The notes: generated by a model from the sequence alone, not told the origin. Counted from the first letter of the stretch, positions 34,541-45,984 are shown. The stretch is 64,000 nucleotides of DNA from Silene latifolia (GCF_048544455.1 NC_133534.1:87511637-87575636), one strand, 5' to 3'. Translations and numbers: made by a program.

Positions 34541-36332
34541 CTAAATGCAAAACTAAATCTAGATAGAAAGGAGCAAAACATGGACAAACTGAAAATCGTC
34601 TACTTAAACCAATTTAATGCATATGAATCAACTACTAACAGCTCAATGTCACGCAAATGAATTTATGCATATTCCAAAAAGACGTTGAACGTTTGACCTT
34701 GCAAGACTTTCAAGATTGGACTCTCCCGGGTCACTCTTCTCTCAACAAAGCAAATGGTAAGCAATTTATATGTAAGAGAGAAAGAGACAAAAGTCGCTCA
34801 CCTAGACTCAACCAACATGATCATGCATGCAATATAGTATGATAAGTAATTCTAGCTACCGTGCACATACATTCCAACCATTCAGGGTCCGTCACATGCC
34901 GAATACTTGCAAAGATATGGATAAGTGAGGCTATGGGTAAGAAGGGGCAAAACGATATGGGAATGAGAAGGAAGTAGCCAAGCTAGCATCCTATCAAACC
35001 GAATACATACATCCACTTCTAACTTAATGAAATAAGCTCAAATGCCTTAATGAATTAGGCAAACACTTCACTAATCCAAACTCAATACTCCTCATAGAAT
35101 ATAAATCGCAACATAGGAGTCAAATAACTCAATTTCTTTTTTTTTTCTTCTTCTTTCTTTGCCGTTTCTTTTTCTTTTCTTTTCTTTTTCTTTTTCGTTT
35201 TTTTTTTTTCGGCAGTCACTTTTTTTCAATTTCTTCATTTTTCTTTTTCTTTTCTCCTTCATTCATTACCAACTTCATAGAGTGCAAATCGAGCCAAAAT
35301 TGATACAATACAACGAATACCACTAAAACTACCAAACTAGCTCAGCAAAGGGTAGGCTTAGATTATGGATTGTAGCTAAAGGGTCAACTGGCAATTTTTG
35401 GCTAATGTGAAGCTAATGGGTAAAATGAATAAAAGGGATTTCCCAAGCATTCTCCAAACATGCAACACCAACCACTAACCCGAATGTATGCAGGCAAAAA
35501 GAAATTAAATGTCATACTTGTGCAAATTAGTGTTACACGATATGCAGGGAGTAACTACTCACAATCCTAAATGAAATTGGTCATGAATGACACCAGTTTA
35601 TAAGGCTCTAATTCCTTAGAAAGTTTTGTAGTTTGCCAAAATTTCAAGTCAAGTCTAATTGTTCAACAAATTTTGAAACGAAATTCGAGATATTGCAAAA
35701 ACTTTTGCTAAAAGATGTGATAAAATGCAGGGTTTAAGCAAATGACAACTATCAGTAATGAATACTCCAATCTGACTCAACCTAACATGCAAAATTAAAC
35801 GTGAAATTTTTGAATTTTTGAAATTTTTCTAATTTAATTTTTTGAAATTTTGTATATATGGAAAATAAAAAACAATGCAAGACAAAAATGTAAACGTGAA
35901 TGCAAAACAGAATGAAATGCAACGCAAAACCCTTCCCCAATCCAAATCACACAATGCCCTCATTGTGCGAAATCATGTAATGAAATAAAAGGGAAATGGG
36001 ATTTTGCGATAAATAATAACTAAAATTGACATGAAATTGGGACTCGGAAACTTACAAGATTTTAAGCGCAAAAGGAAACCTCCCCAAACCAGCGTGAGCT
36101 AGGAGGTTTCAGTAGCCAGCAGTGCTACCATAAGGTACCTGAAAAGAAACAAAACATACCGCGCATAAAACGAGAAAACAAAATTGTGACGGCAAAATTA
36201 TGTGCGAAAATGAGAAAACGGAAGAAAACAGAAATTAAGCGGAGAATAAAGTGGAGAAAAGACTCCCTCAATTCCGCAAATCGACCAAGCACAGCAGGGG
36301 AATGATCGAAAACAGGTACAGCAACGCTGGAC
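34541..36332 (-). other. Non-coding interior of D
   Basis: No gene seen. A pyrimidine-rich (TTTTC) tract lies at about 35131-35265, an A/T-rich stretch near 35810-35880, and the hairpin CACAATG-CCCT-CATTGTG at 35950-35967, the counterpart of the CATTG-AGGA-CAATG hairpins in A and B. Confidence 0.7.
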
Positions 36333-36436
36333 GGTCGATCGACCACATAGCCCAGTCGATCGACCAAGTGAACAGGAACATAAGCTCCTGGAAGTCGCAA
36401 TCCGGTCGATCGACCAAAAGGACCAGTCGATCGACC
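36333..36436. repeat. Internal paired palindromes of D
   Basis: Pairs at 36333/36354 and 36404/36425, each exactly 21 bp apart, GGTCGATCGACC then AGTCGATCGACC. They lie downstream (minus strand) of the D ORF. Confidence 0.93.
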
Positions 36437-36737
36437 ACTATACCTGAGCAGAAGCACTGTTTTCTTTGAAAATAACTCAATAAATTGAGTTAATATGGTC
36501 TAGAACCTGCAAATGCACATAAATAACGCGCCCAAAATTGCGCACAACCCAAAGTAACAGTCTAAAGGTCTTTAAAAATCCTAAGCAAACGAATATAAAA
36601 TGCGAAGTCTCGCGCAAACCAAAAACAGTAAATAGTCTTAAATGCGATAAATTGTCTTAAAAACTCAAGCAATAAAATGTTTATCCGCGAAAAACGCGGG
36701 ATAACTCCGACCATGGCCTTTGGCTAGATGCAGTCGC

Positions 36738-37781
36738 CTAAGCAATACTAATCTCAGCAGATGGAGACCACCCATCTCCGTCATCTAGGTAACTCAATGG
36801 ATCGTCAGCAGCTCTAACCCTCCATGCTCTAGTATCATCCGGCTCATCGAACTCCAGATCATACTCCATGCCTCGCTCTGACTTCTTTAAAGCTGGAAAA
36901 TCAGGTGGCTCTTTCTTCCCCAAACCAGCTCCTGAAATAGTCAAAGGAGCAAAATCTTCCTCCATCTTGCTCCCATTCTGGGGCGGAGATGTTAGAGCAG
37001 AAATAAGGGTAGGAATAAAAAATGGGACATCATCAATATGCAGTCGATAGTGTACCTCATCTTCCGATTTCTGGAGCCGCTCGGGAAATGGAGGCTTCAT
37101 CGACAACTTGGCCCGCTCTTCTACTTCCTTCCTTGAAACATCCTTTGAATTAAGGACCTTGTCCTTATCAACTCTCGGAAATGATTTCATAGCTCGCTCT
37201 ATGAACGACCCGTCAATAACTCGGGCCGAAGTATCACGTAAATCGACAATATCGAACTTGCGCATGTTCAAAACCTTCGTCAGATCATCATTAGCTGTCG
37301 AATTTTGCAAATCAAGTGGCGGATTTGCGTTCTGCTCAGGTATACTGGTCGGTCGACCAGTGGTGTTGGTCGATCGACCATGAGCACTGGAAACGTGATC
37401 TCTTTCCGCATCAGAAATTTTAGTAGGCTTCTCCATATTTCCCGAATCCTTTTCTTGCTGATTAGCCGCTAAGATTGCTATTTGGCTTTCAATTTTCACC
37501 ACATGGGCCATAAGAACTTGGACTGCCGTTCTCAATTCTGCAATCTCATTGGTGCCATGAACCGAAGCATTCTGCTCTGAATTTTCTTGCTTCAATTGTG
37601 CCACCTCAAGCTTTTCAGATTGAGCATTAACAGAAGCCTCAAGTGCAACAGTACTCATCTCTACACTTGCTTTCCGCAACTGTCCACTCTCCAGCTTGTC
37701 ATATTTTGCATTCTGAGCTTCAAATTGTGCTATATTTCTGGAGATGTTTGACATCTTGGTGGAAGAATCAAAGGTACTCAA
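36738..37781 (-). CDS. Unrecognised coiled-coil protein of element D
   Basis: 347 residues starting MSTFDSSTKMSNISRNI. Residues 1 to about 115 look like a long helical coiled coil rich in Ala, Glu, Gln and Lys (ELRTAVQVLMAHVVKIESQIA). The middle contains PPFPERLQKSEDEV, similar to the linker between Gag and protease in Athila, so it may be a remodelled Gag-like remnant. No zinc knuckle, protease or polymerase motif is present. The C-terminus is acidic (DPLSYLDDGDGW). A palindrome pair at 37347-37379 lies inside the frame and encodes the Gly-Arg-Ser-Thr / Gly-Arg-Pro-Thr repeats. I do not recognise the family. Intact frame in a young element suggests real use. Confidence 0.6.
   Translation of the reverse strand: MSTFDSSTKMSNISRNIAQFEAQNAKYDKLESGQLRKASVEMSTVALEASVNAQSEKLEVAQLKQENSEQNASVHGTNEIAELRTAVQVLMAHVVKIESQIAILAANQQEKDSGNMEKPTKISDAERDHVSSAHGRSTNTTGRPTSIPEQNANPPLDLQNSTANDDLTKVLNMRKFDIVDLRDTSARVIDGSFIERAMKSFPRVDKDKVLNSKDVSRKEVEERAKLSMKPPFPERLQKSEDEVHYRLHIDDVPFFIPTLISALTSPPQNGSKMEEDFAPLTISGAGLGKKEPPDFPALKKSERGMEYDLEFDEPDDTRAWRVRAADDPLSYLDDGDGWSPSAEISIA
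37347..37379. repeat. Palindrome pair inside the D ORF
   Basis: GGTCGGTCGACC at 37347 and GGTCGATCGACC at 37368, 21 bp apart, in frame with the protein, adding a seven-residue quasi-repeat. Confidence 0.9.
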
Positions 37782-37940
37782 GCCTTCCCTTTGATGTTCT
37801 CCTTCAAAATCCTGCTTAGATAGGACCTGAAAGACCTATAAAAACAAAACTAAAGGAAAAAGATGAGAACTGCCCCAAGGAATAAATCCCTTGAGGCTAA
37901 AGACAGACTAAAATAAAAAACAACTAAAACTAGCGCTGCC

Positions 37941-37958
37941 TCCCCGGCAACGGCGCCA
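37941..37958 (-). other. Primer-binding site of D (tRNA-Asp)
   Basis: The + strand reads TCCCCGGCAACGGCGCCA, the exact 3' end of plant tRNA-Asp, 5 bp from the LTR. The same primer as B, though the LTRs are unrelated. Confidence 0.92.
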
Positions 37959-37963
37959 AAATT

Positions 37964-39703
37964 TGATACCGTCGTTTTAGTATCAAAAATAAAATTTATA
38001 ATTCCGAGCTAAACTAACAGAAGCTAGTGGTAGCACGAGTCGAACCACATGGAGGAAGGGAATTTTAGTTCTTCTATATTTCAGTCCAGAAGTAACAAGT
38101 AAGGGGGTTTGAGTTTAATTGGTCTAATACTAATGGCAATGAAATTAAAAGTAAACTAAAGAAACTGGATTAAATCAAATATAAAAGAAATGCTAAGACG
38201 GACGGTTCACTATAGCTGCGATGGCGCATAATCCTAGGTAAGTCTGAAATAAGGTCGTGTAGATGGATAAATAACAAGTCCTCTCAGTCCAAGTTAACCA
38301 GTAGCTCCTTTCGACCTATGCTACTACCCCTAAGTCTCACTAATGCTAGCTCTCGCACTGAAAAGTGATTCTTAAAGCCTAAATTACCTGTCTTTCGATC
38401 TTAGCAATTTAGTCGTTCTAATTCATTAATTATTTCCCTCCCCTGTCTCTCGATCTTAATGGGTTGGTCAATACTAAGCATTTAACAAATAGCCTGTCGG
38501 TCTCGTTGTCAAATATTGCAATTAATAAATTAAAAACGGTGCTAATCATACACGCGTCAGTCGATCGACCGCTATAGGCAGTCGATCGACCAACTGGCAC
38601 AGTCGATCGACCAATGCCCTAATTCAGGTCGCCTAATTCTACTCCATCTACGCTATAGATCCCCTACATCCTAGCACGAAGGGTTTAGCTACTCATGACT
38701 ATTACGAAAACAACAATAAAATTAACTAATAGAACAGTAGAATTCATGATTGGAATAATTGAACAAACAAATAAAATAAAATGATAAATTCGGCTTCGGG
38801 AAACTAATCTACCAATTCTAAACTAAGGACAAAAAGAGTAATGAAACTGAAATAAGAACAAGAGAATACCGAATGGAATTTGCAGAACAAAGATCCAAAA
38901 CCGAATGCGAAACTAACTTGTATCGAAGGAAATAATTATAAACTTAAGAACCCTAGAATTTTTATGATAAAAACTGGATGCTACAAACTGAAACCTAAGA
39001 TACGTTATATAGGAATACAACGTAGTTCTTATTTCCTAAAACCTAATTACCATGGGCTTCTAAATTCTCGTTCTATTAATTCACGCATCAGCTCGTTAAG
39101 TGGTCGATCGACCACTAGACCCAGTCGATCGACCAAGTATAGCTGAACAGTAGCTTCTGATACTCGTGGTCTGGTCGATCGACCAAAAGTACCAGTCGAT
39201 CGACCAAGGATGATGTACAGTAATGCATTCTGACGAATTCTGCAGCGCGCACCGATCTTAAAACAGCTGCCATTTCTTCGTTACTTGGTAAAATCAGGCG
39301 TTCTACGTGGCGTTGGAAAGCTAAGAGGATAAGCTTTCACCTCCATTTGGAATCACTCGATTATCTGCTATAGAACTAGAGCTATATCCATCTGAAGCAG
39401 CCTGCAATGTCGAGAAGCATTTCTTTGTTTGTTAAACTCGTACGCACCCATGCTTTTGCTATCTGCAGGCCTTGAAATGCATTCTAAACTTCAAGTCTGA
39501 GTCAAATATTCATGTCCTTCCTAAGCTTAGCTTCCGGGGTCAAGATTCGGTTCATTTTCTGCTCAATCCCGCAATAATCTGCAATATTACATAAAAATAC
39601 GAGAGTAGACAGAAATGGGGAAAATAGTAGAATAAACTACATATAATAGACATAAAATGCGTGGAAATAAAGATGTAAAACATCATATTATAGACACGCA
39701 TCA
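37964..39703 (-). repeat. 5' LTR of element D
   Basis: 1740 bp, nearly identical to 32744-34501. The main difference is loss of one 21-bp palindrome unit. Arrays at 38559-38612 and 39102-39205, all intervals within groups 21 bp. Confidence 0.93.
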
Positions 39704-39708
39704 GTTGT

Positions 39709-41098
39709 GATGGATTGAGTTGGGTTATATCTTACAATCCTAGGAAAGTTTGGGTCCCGGAGCCGAATCGATTAGATTGTACAACACCTACAAGTCGACT
39801 TAATCTTCCCTACTCAACAACATGCATGGTCTAATGAGACTCGAGTTGGGTTATGTCTTACAAGTCTCATTGAAAAGATAGAAGATGATAGTAAATGCAA
39901 GGATTCATAGGCTTAGCATTTCATCAAATATAACATGTGCATGAGTTGAGATCAAAACAAGCAAGCAAATAAAACATGAAAGCATATTAATTTAAGCATG
40001 AATCATTCCCCGTGTTGGTTTCCCCTAATCACCCATTAACCCTAGATAAGAGACTACTCACTCATTATCATGTTGATCATGCTAGCAAGGTTGTCAATCA
40101 TACCAACAATATGAAACATGATGAATAAATGAAAGGAATTAACAATAATTAAAAAGGGATTAAGAGATTATACCTACTAATGATTCCAATAATAAAGCAA
40201 AGATAAAAGAAGTACTTGAATGCTTGATTGAGAGGTTGTCAATCTCCCAACAATAACCCAAATAATCTTCAATTACCCAAAATAAAGGATGAACAACAGA
40301 GAGATTAAAGAACTAAAACTTAGATTAAAACTTGATTAATACTTGATTACAATATTAAAGAGATATTTGATTGATATTAACTACACTAATTATTGATAAG
40401 AAGAACATGCCCCTCTTATTTGACTAATGGGGTATTTATAGTGGAAATTAGGGAGGATGCATTAGGGTTAACTAAGGGCTAAACTAGTAATTACACTTTT
40501 TAAGTTGAGCAAGGAGGAGCCGGTATTTTCTGAGAGAAGGGCTTCTTTCTTCGTAGCTTGGAGAAGGCAATCCGTGCTGTGCTAGAATCAGGGCGGAATA
40601 GGGTCGGGACGGGCGGATTCTGGCGTTGGAATCCGAGCGGATTCAGGGTAATCCGGGCGGATTGTGGAGGTGGAATCCGAGCGGATTGTGGCAAAGCCGC
40701 TCGGATTGTGCTGCTGCGGGACGGACGGATTGGTGACAATCCGCTCGGATTGTCAGTCAGCAACAAATCTTCTTCTTTTCTTCCCTTTTCTTCATAAATT
40801 CCTTGGGGATTTCCTTGGGGACTCAAGGATCCTTTCTCAACATTGCTCTTCTACTATGATATGTACAAAGGCCTTCTAATCTTATTTCTCCTTGATGCTT
40901 GGTCATTGAATTCGATCAATTTAGTCTCGTTTTGCCATGAAAATGCAAGATTCTTACTCCTTTCCTACCGAGGGATCAAAATCTCAAAGAATATGCAAAA
41001 CAAAGAACTAAAGATAAGAAATGACCCAAATAAGCACTAAAAAGCATGGGAACAAGGCTAATTCGGGGGCTAAATATGCGCCAATTATGGTCACATCA
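39709..41098 (-). repeat. 5' LTR of B, part right of the D insertion
   Basis: Continues the LTR from 32743 after the duplicated gttgt (39704-39708). It carries the 20/24 palindrome array (about 40590-40750) and TATA box 40433-40440 (minus). It ends at 41098 before TSD cctgc. Confidence 0.93.
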
Positions 41099-41103
41099 CC
41101 TGC

Positions 41104-41740
41104 AAAATTAAATAATATCGTTCGGAGTTCCGTACATCTGGCTCGTCACTATTAAAGCTGACTTCTACCACATAAACACATAACAACATCACATCCATCA
41201 TCGGAAAAATCATCACTCCTACCTTCATTCCTCACTTTGCCATGAAACTATTATATTCTATCCTTATAGCATACTCAACAATCTAATTACAGTACCTGCA
41301 AGGTTTAACTCTTATGTCACATCATCTCTAATTACGTTAAGTCACCAGACATACACCATAATCCCATTTGTAACGTAGCAATTCAACACACAACACATTC
41401 ATCGTGAAACAGATTGGTTAACTTATCACCGATCACACATTGCAACAATTCCATCGCTCACTTCAACTTTTCCACACATACATCAAACACATATCACCCT
41501 AATAATAGATACACACAACAATCATTACCAAGCAATCAACGACTCTGACTAGCTACCCTTTTCCCGTGTCTGGCTTAAGTCCGATGGGGCCATGATTTTG
41601 AAATGAGGGCGCCTACTCACCCAAAATCTAGCATCGGCTGGGGCTCCCAACGTACATACACCAGGTTCATTTTAATTGACACCCTATATTCATTAGATTC
41701 ATTGGTTCAGGTTCCAAAATCGTCGGCTTTGATACCACTT
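41104..41740 (-). other. Leader and primer-binding site of C
   Basis: No gene seen. The primer-binding site on the minus strand is TGGTATCAAAGCC (41725-41737), tRNA-Met type. About 90 bp next to it (GGTTCATTTTA..., AGGTTCCAAAATCGTCG) match the G leader. Confidence 0.75.
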
Positions 41741-43113
41741 TGTAACACCCCCGTACGCCAGAATGCCTTTTCAAGGACCATCCCAGTGTATGACGGTGTC
41801 ACCATCTCGGTTTCCCGAGGAGGTAGATCAAATTAGACCATAACAGAACTATTGTAAATATTAATATATCTTATACAATACAACTCAATACAACGTCTTT
41901 ATAATAAAGCTACAACCATAACACTCATGACACTGCCTCTCTAGACTGGTAGCGTGATGACTCGATCCCTCCAATCCTAGCCGCCATAACCAACATTACC
42001 TGCCAAGCCAACTGCTCACCATCCCCGAATGGATCACCGCAGGTTTCACAAAACAATAACAACGGGGTCAGTACTGACTAATCAAATGTAAGACAGTAAA
42101 ACAATATAAACAGCTGATCATCCTCTTTCCCAGTCTCATGACCTCGCACGGTAACCGACTACGCCCCGAAGGGTGTAGCCCTGCCAGATTACCCATCGCA
42201 ACAAGTAATCCTCGCCGCCAGTGGGTGACCGCAGCCCATCCCACCTAGTCCAGCTCATCAACGAGCGACTAATAATCCCTGTCCCTTAATGTGCACATCC
42301 CCTCCAGTGGCGGGTTCCACGGAGGGCGAACTAGGGTGTGAAGTCACTCCCGCAAGTGACTCCACCACCATCACAACACACACAGCCTTACAGCTATCAC
42401 AACACCACAACCGTCACAACACCGCCACACCACCACCATCACCACTACACCAATACTCCGATGATCAGCAGATAACAGTCATACACAATACGATCACAAT
42501 CTTAATCAATTAACAGTAAACTGAGTAGGGAAACCCTACCTCATCGCAAAGCATGCAAGACTTCCATTTACAGCCACGCATGACTCCAATAAGCATCCTA
42601 ACAATGATAACCATCTCCTATTACACAACTATACTCAAAGAATCACTCAAAAGAACACAAGGCAGGGACTTACCTAACCTTACACATCGGCGGTGACATA
42701 GACGACCACCACACACGTCATTCTTCCCCAGCGAATCCCGTCATTCCATGGTGGAGGTTAGGCTAATTCCATTAAAGTGTGAAGATATGGGGTGATAGGG
42801 GAGAGAGATAGGCTAGGGTTAGAGAAAGAGGAACTGTCGAAGAAATGAGAAAATGAAATGAATCTCGCGAATTTGCGTTTATATTAACGTGTCGACAGCA
42901 GCCATACTCGGTCGAGTACAAGAGTACTCGGCCGAGTAGGCTCTGGTCGTTCTAGTATGGGTGCGTGATACTCGGCCGAGTAGCCTCAGCTAGGTCGAGC
43001 AAGTAATCCTATAAACCTCATGATACAAGTCTGATCCCTCACCCATTCATCCCTAAGGTCTGTTTAGTCAACGTTAACGGTCAACAATGTTCTTAAATAT
43101 CCTGTGTGTTACA
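41741..43113 (-). repeat. 5' LTR of element C
   Basis: 1373 bp, TGTAACACCC...GTGTGTTACA. In its array (42906, 42926, 42970) the third unit has mutated and the gap grew by 4 bp relative to the other LTR, which shows divergence after insertion. Confidence 0.92.
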
Positions 43114-43118
43114 GAAAG

Positions 43119-44081
43119 TAATTAACAATAATTAAAAAGGGATTAAGAGAATTATACCTACTAATGATTCCAATAATAAAGCAAAGAATAAAAGAAGTAC
43201 TTGATGCTGGATTGAGAGGTTTTCAATCTCCCAATAATAACCCAAATAATCTTCAATTACCCAAAATAAAGGATGAACAAAAGAGAGATTAAGGAAATAA
43301 AACTTGTATTAAAACTAGATTAATTGTTGATTACAAAACTAAAGAGCGATTTGATTGATATTAACTACTCTAATAATTGATAAGAAGAACATGCTCTTCT
43401 AATTAGACTAATGGGGTATTTATAGTGGAAATTAGGTGGATGCATTAGGGTTAACTAAGGGCTAAACTAGTAATTACACTTTTTAGATTGAGCAGGGAGA
43501 CGCCGGTATTTTTCGAAGGAAGGGCTTCTTTCTTTGAAGCTTGAAGAAACGGATTTGTGCTGGACTGGAATCCGTGCGTCTTAGGCACGGGACGGGCAGA
43601 TTCGTGAGCCTCCGCCCGGGCGTCTTTGGGAGAAGACGCACGTCTTCTGGAGCTGCTGCCCGGGCATCTTTGAAGGAAGACGCACAGATTCTCGTGCTGG
43701 GGGACGGCCGGATTCAGGACAATCCGCACGGATTGCTCCTCAGTCTTGTTTCTTCTTCTTTTCTTCCATTTTCTTCGTAAAATCCTTGGGGATTTCCTTG
43801 GGGATGCAAGGATCTTTCCTCAACATTGCTCATCTACTATAATATGTACAAAGGCCTTCTAATCTTGTCTCTCCTTGATGCTTGGTCATTGAATTCAATC
43901 AATTTAGTTTCATTTTGCCATGAAAATGCAAGGTTTGCACTCCTTTCCTACCAAGGACACAAAACCTCAAAGAATATGCAAGACAAAGAACTAAAGACAA
44001 TAAATGACCCAAATATGCACTAAAAAGCATGGGAACAAGGCTAATTCGGGGACTAAATATGCGCTAATTATGGTCACATCA
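43119..44081 (-). repeat. Solo Athila-type LTR F, right half
   Basis: Resumes F after the duplicated gaaag. It has TATA box 43417-43424 (minus) and ends GGTCACATCA at 44081, followed by TSD ccaac. Confidence 0.87.
43573..43735. repeat. Palindrome array in F with AAGA/TCTT arms
   Basis: Cores start at 43573, 43593, 43617, 43637, 43661, 43681, 43705 and 43725: intervals 20, 24, 20, 24, 20, 24, 20, the same rule as B. Many half-sites are CGTCTT or AAGACG instead of CGGATT or AATCCG, and several remain palindromic after the change. Confidence 0.92.
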
Positions 44082-44699
44082 CCAACCTATCCCCAAACTC
44101 AGCTAAAGTCCAAGTAAAGGTGGTGTTAAACAGTCTGAAAGTAATACACTTGGTCCCATGGTCAGTCGCATAAGCCGTAGGGTGAAACGCGAAAGAGCTG
44201 AAAAATTCTAAGGTCGACTGTCGATAGGTGAGCTCTTTCAAGGTGGCAGATCCCGACATTCCCGTCCCGTTGAGCAGCTCAACAAGGGGCTCTAAGATTC
44301 CCAATTTCCTTAAGGAAGGTCAACATAGGAAACCGGTCGATGTCATGTCACATTCCATCAAATTTAAAAATCGAGTGCGATGGGAGGGGCATATAAAACA
44401 TACATGTGAAAACTCGGGTAAAGTCTCCATGGAAGTGTCAGCATTGTGCCTAGTAGCGGCAAGTAAAGCAGCAGCACGAAAACCCGTACTCGTCCCATAG
44501 CGCGAACCAGAAGTAGTGACAAGAACAGTAACGGCAGAAGGAACAGTAGTAACGATAGCAGCAGGAACAAGGGCAGTAGTCGTGGTGACAGAAGCGGGGG
44601 TCAACTCAGCAGGAGTCGACACCGAACCAGTAGCAACAGTAACCACCGCAACAGTGGTAGTGGTAATGGGGACAGTGGCGGCAGCAGGGGCCACAGTCG
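44082..44699 (-). pseudogene. E ORF-1 gene, middle part
   Basis: Second piece of the split ATHILA ORF-1-like gene. It begins after the Copia 2 insertion (TSD agtcg, 44695-44699) with a Thr/Val/Ala-rich low-complexity region, then the conserved core (STLEFFSSF, FTWTLAEFGDRL). An in-frame TGA lies at 44320-44322. It ends at TSD ccaac (44082-44086) beside F, and the frame continues at 16843. Confidence 0.78.
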
Positions 44700-45984
44700 T
44701 GTTGGGAAATGTGTCCTCAACAATAGTGCGATCACATGATTTAAATATCATTATTAAATCTCATATTAAGAATACATGAGGGATGATTCTTTATACAGTC
44801 GACTGACCGTCATTAATCGGTAATGATTGGCTGACTAGAGTTTGACATTACTGTCGTGTGACGGTGGTGGTCAATGATCCCTTTAGGTCACACCTATAGG
44901 ATGAGGCCCAAATAGATATTTAATTAATTGTATACGATACGAATTAATTAATTCCTTAATTGTGGGAGTGCAATTTTGCGTCTTATTTTAATGTGATTAA
45001 ATAAAGATTAAATTTAGTAATTAAGCGTTAAATTACTAAATTAGTTGAGGTATTAATATAAGTTTTGAGGTAGAGGTAATTAGTTATTTAAAGTTACAAG
45101 AAGTTGTAATTTTAACTAACTAGTAATTATGGGACCCATTATATGATGATATAATGGTAGTATACTACTCAAAAAGTGGAGTGTATATTATATTATTATT
45201 TGTAATATTTAAGTGTTAAATGATTACATTAATAATTAAATATGTAAGATAGTTGAACATAAGACTTATAAGCATTTGTGGGACAAATGACAAAAGGCAA
45301 AAATGGTCCATATAAGGGCCAATATTTCGGCCAAATAAGATGAGCAAAAGATGCTCATTTGTCTTTATTGTTTTATGATTAAAGCTTGATAGTGACCTTG
45401 CATGCTATCTTTAATCATTCCAACTCTTACACACTCTACTTAAACAATACAAGTGAATAAAAACAAGAGAAAAGAGATTCCCTTGGAGCCCTAAAGCCAA
45501 CCGGTTTTGGCCTTTACAAAAGGGGCTTTTGTTGCTCATTTTTGATGTTACTACTTCACTTGTTTTCTCTCTAAATTCCTCACATACAAATGCAAATAAA
45601 AGCTCTCCAAAATACTAATAGATATCATACGTTACTTAAGATAGTAATACAAGATTATTAGTATTATTAAGGTAATATTTCTACTACATATCTAGTTAAT
45701 ATTAGTAGGAATTTTTGGGATTAATCTTGGGTGCAATTTATTGGAGTGGCTTCTACACTTGGAGTCTTAGGAGGATCATCCATCATTATAAGCTCAAGAA
45801 GAAGTGAAGGAAGGTGACCTTACTTGTGCCCATAATTTCGAACCATACAACAATGTAAGGAACATTGTTTTTTCTTATAAATCTTTCATTTTGTTATGCA
45901 TGCACTAGATCTAAAGAATAAATAATTAACAAGTTAATTAGTTCACTATTAGAGGAGTCTAATAATAGGTATATGAACCTAACA
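44700..45984 (+). repeat. 5' LTR of Copia 2
   Basis: 1285 bp, TGTTGGGAAATGTG...GAACCTAACA. It carries no CGNNCG palindrome array, unlike the gypsy LTRs. Confidence 0.93.

Larger units (their letters stand above)
32744..39703 (-). mobile_element. Non-autonomous Athila-primed element D
   Basis: 6960 bp between copies of gttgt (32739-32743 and 39704-39708), inside the 5' LTR of B. LTRs at 32744-34501 and 37964-39703 are nearly identical. The interior is 3.46 kb with a perfect tRNA-Asp primer-binding site and a polypurine tract, but a single ORF (36738-37781) that is not reverse transcriptase, integrase or protease. It is the youngest layer of the nest and a LARD-like element. Confidence 0.92.
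22984..41098 (-). mobile_element. Athila-type element B, lacking RT and integrase
   Basis: Flanked by the TSD cctgc (22979-22983 and 41099-41103), inside element C. Both LTRs are 1755 bp once the D insertion is removed, and nearly identical, so B is young. Minus-strand order: 5' LTR, tRNA-Asp primer-binding site, gag (32264-30471), protease (30464-29442), palindrome array, ORF-1 (28403-26796), 3' non-coding region, polypurine tract, 3' LTR. Reverse transcriptase, RNase H and integrase are absent, not merely mutated. Confidence 0.92.
17639..43113 (-). mobile_element. Non-autonomous gypsy element C (hosts B and D)
   Basis: The LTRs at 17639-19008 and 41741-43113 are flanked by the TSD gaaag (17634-17638 and 43114-43118), inserted in solo LTR F. 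Without the nested B element the interior is about 4.6 kb: a 640 bp leader (41104-41740), then 22983 down to 19009. It holds only an ORF-1 pseudogene and palindrome arrays. No gag, protease, reverse transcriptase or integrase is present. The primer-binding region and LTR plan match G, the likely helper type. Confidence 0.9.

Noticed and set aside
44516-44779. Thr/Val-rich plus-strand open frame
   Set aside because: Antisense shadow of the low-complexity N-terminal region of E ORF-1.
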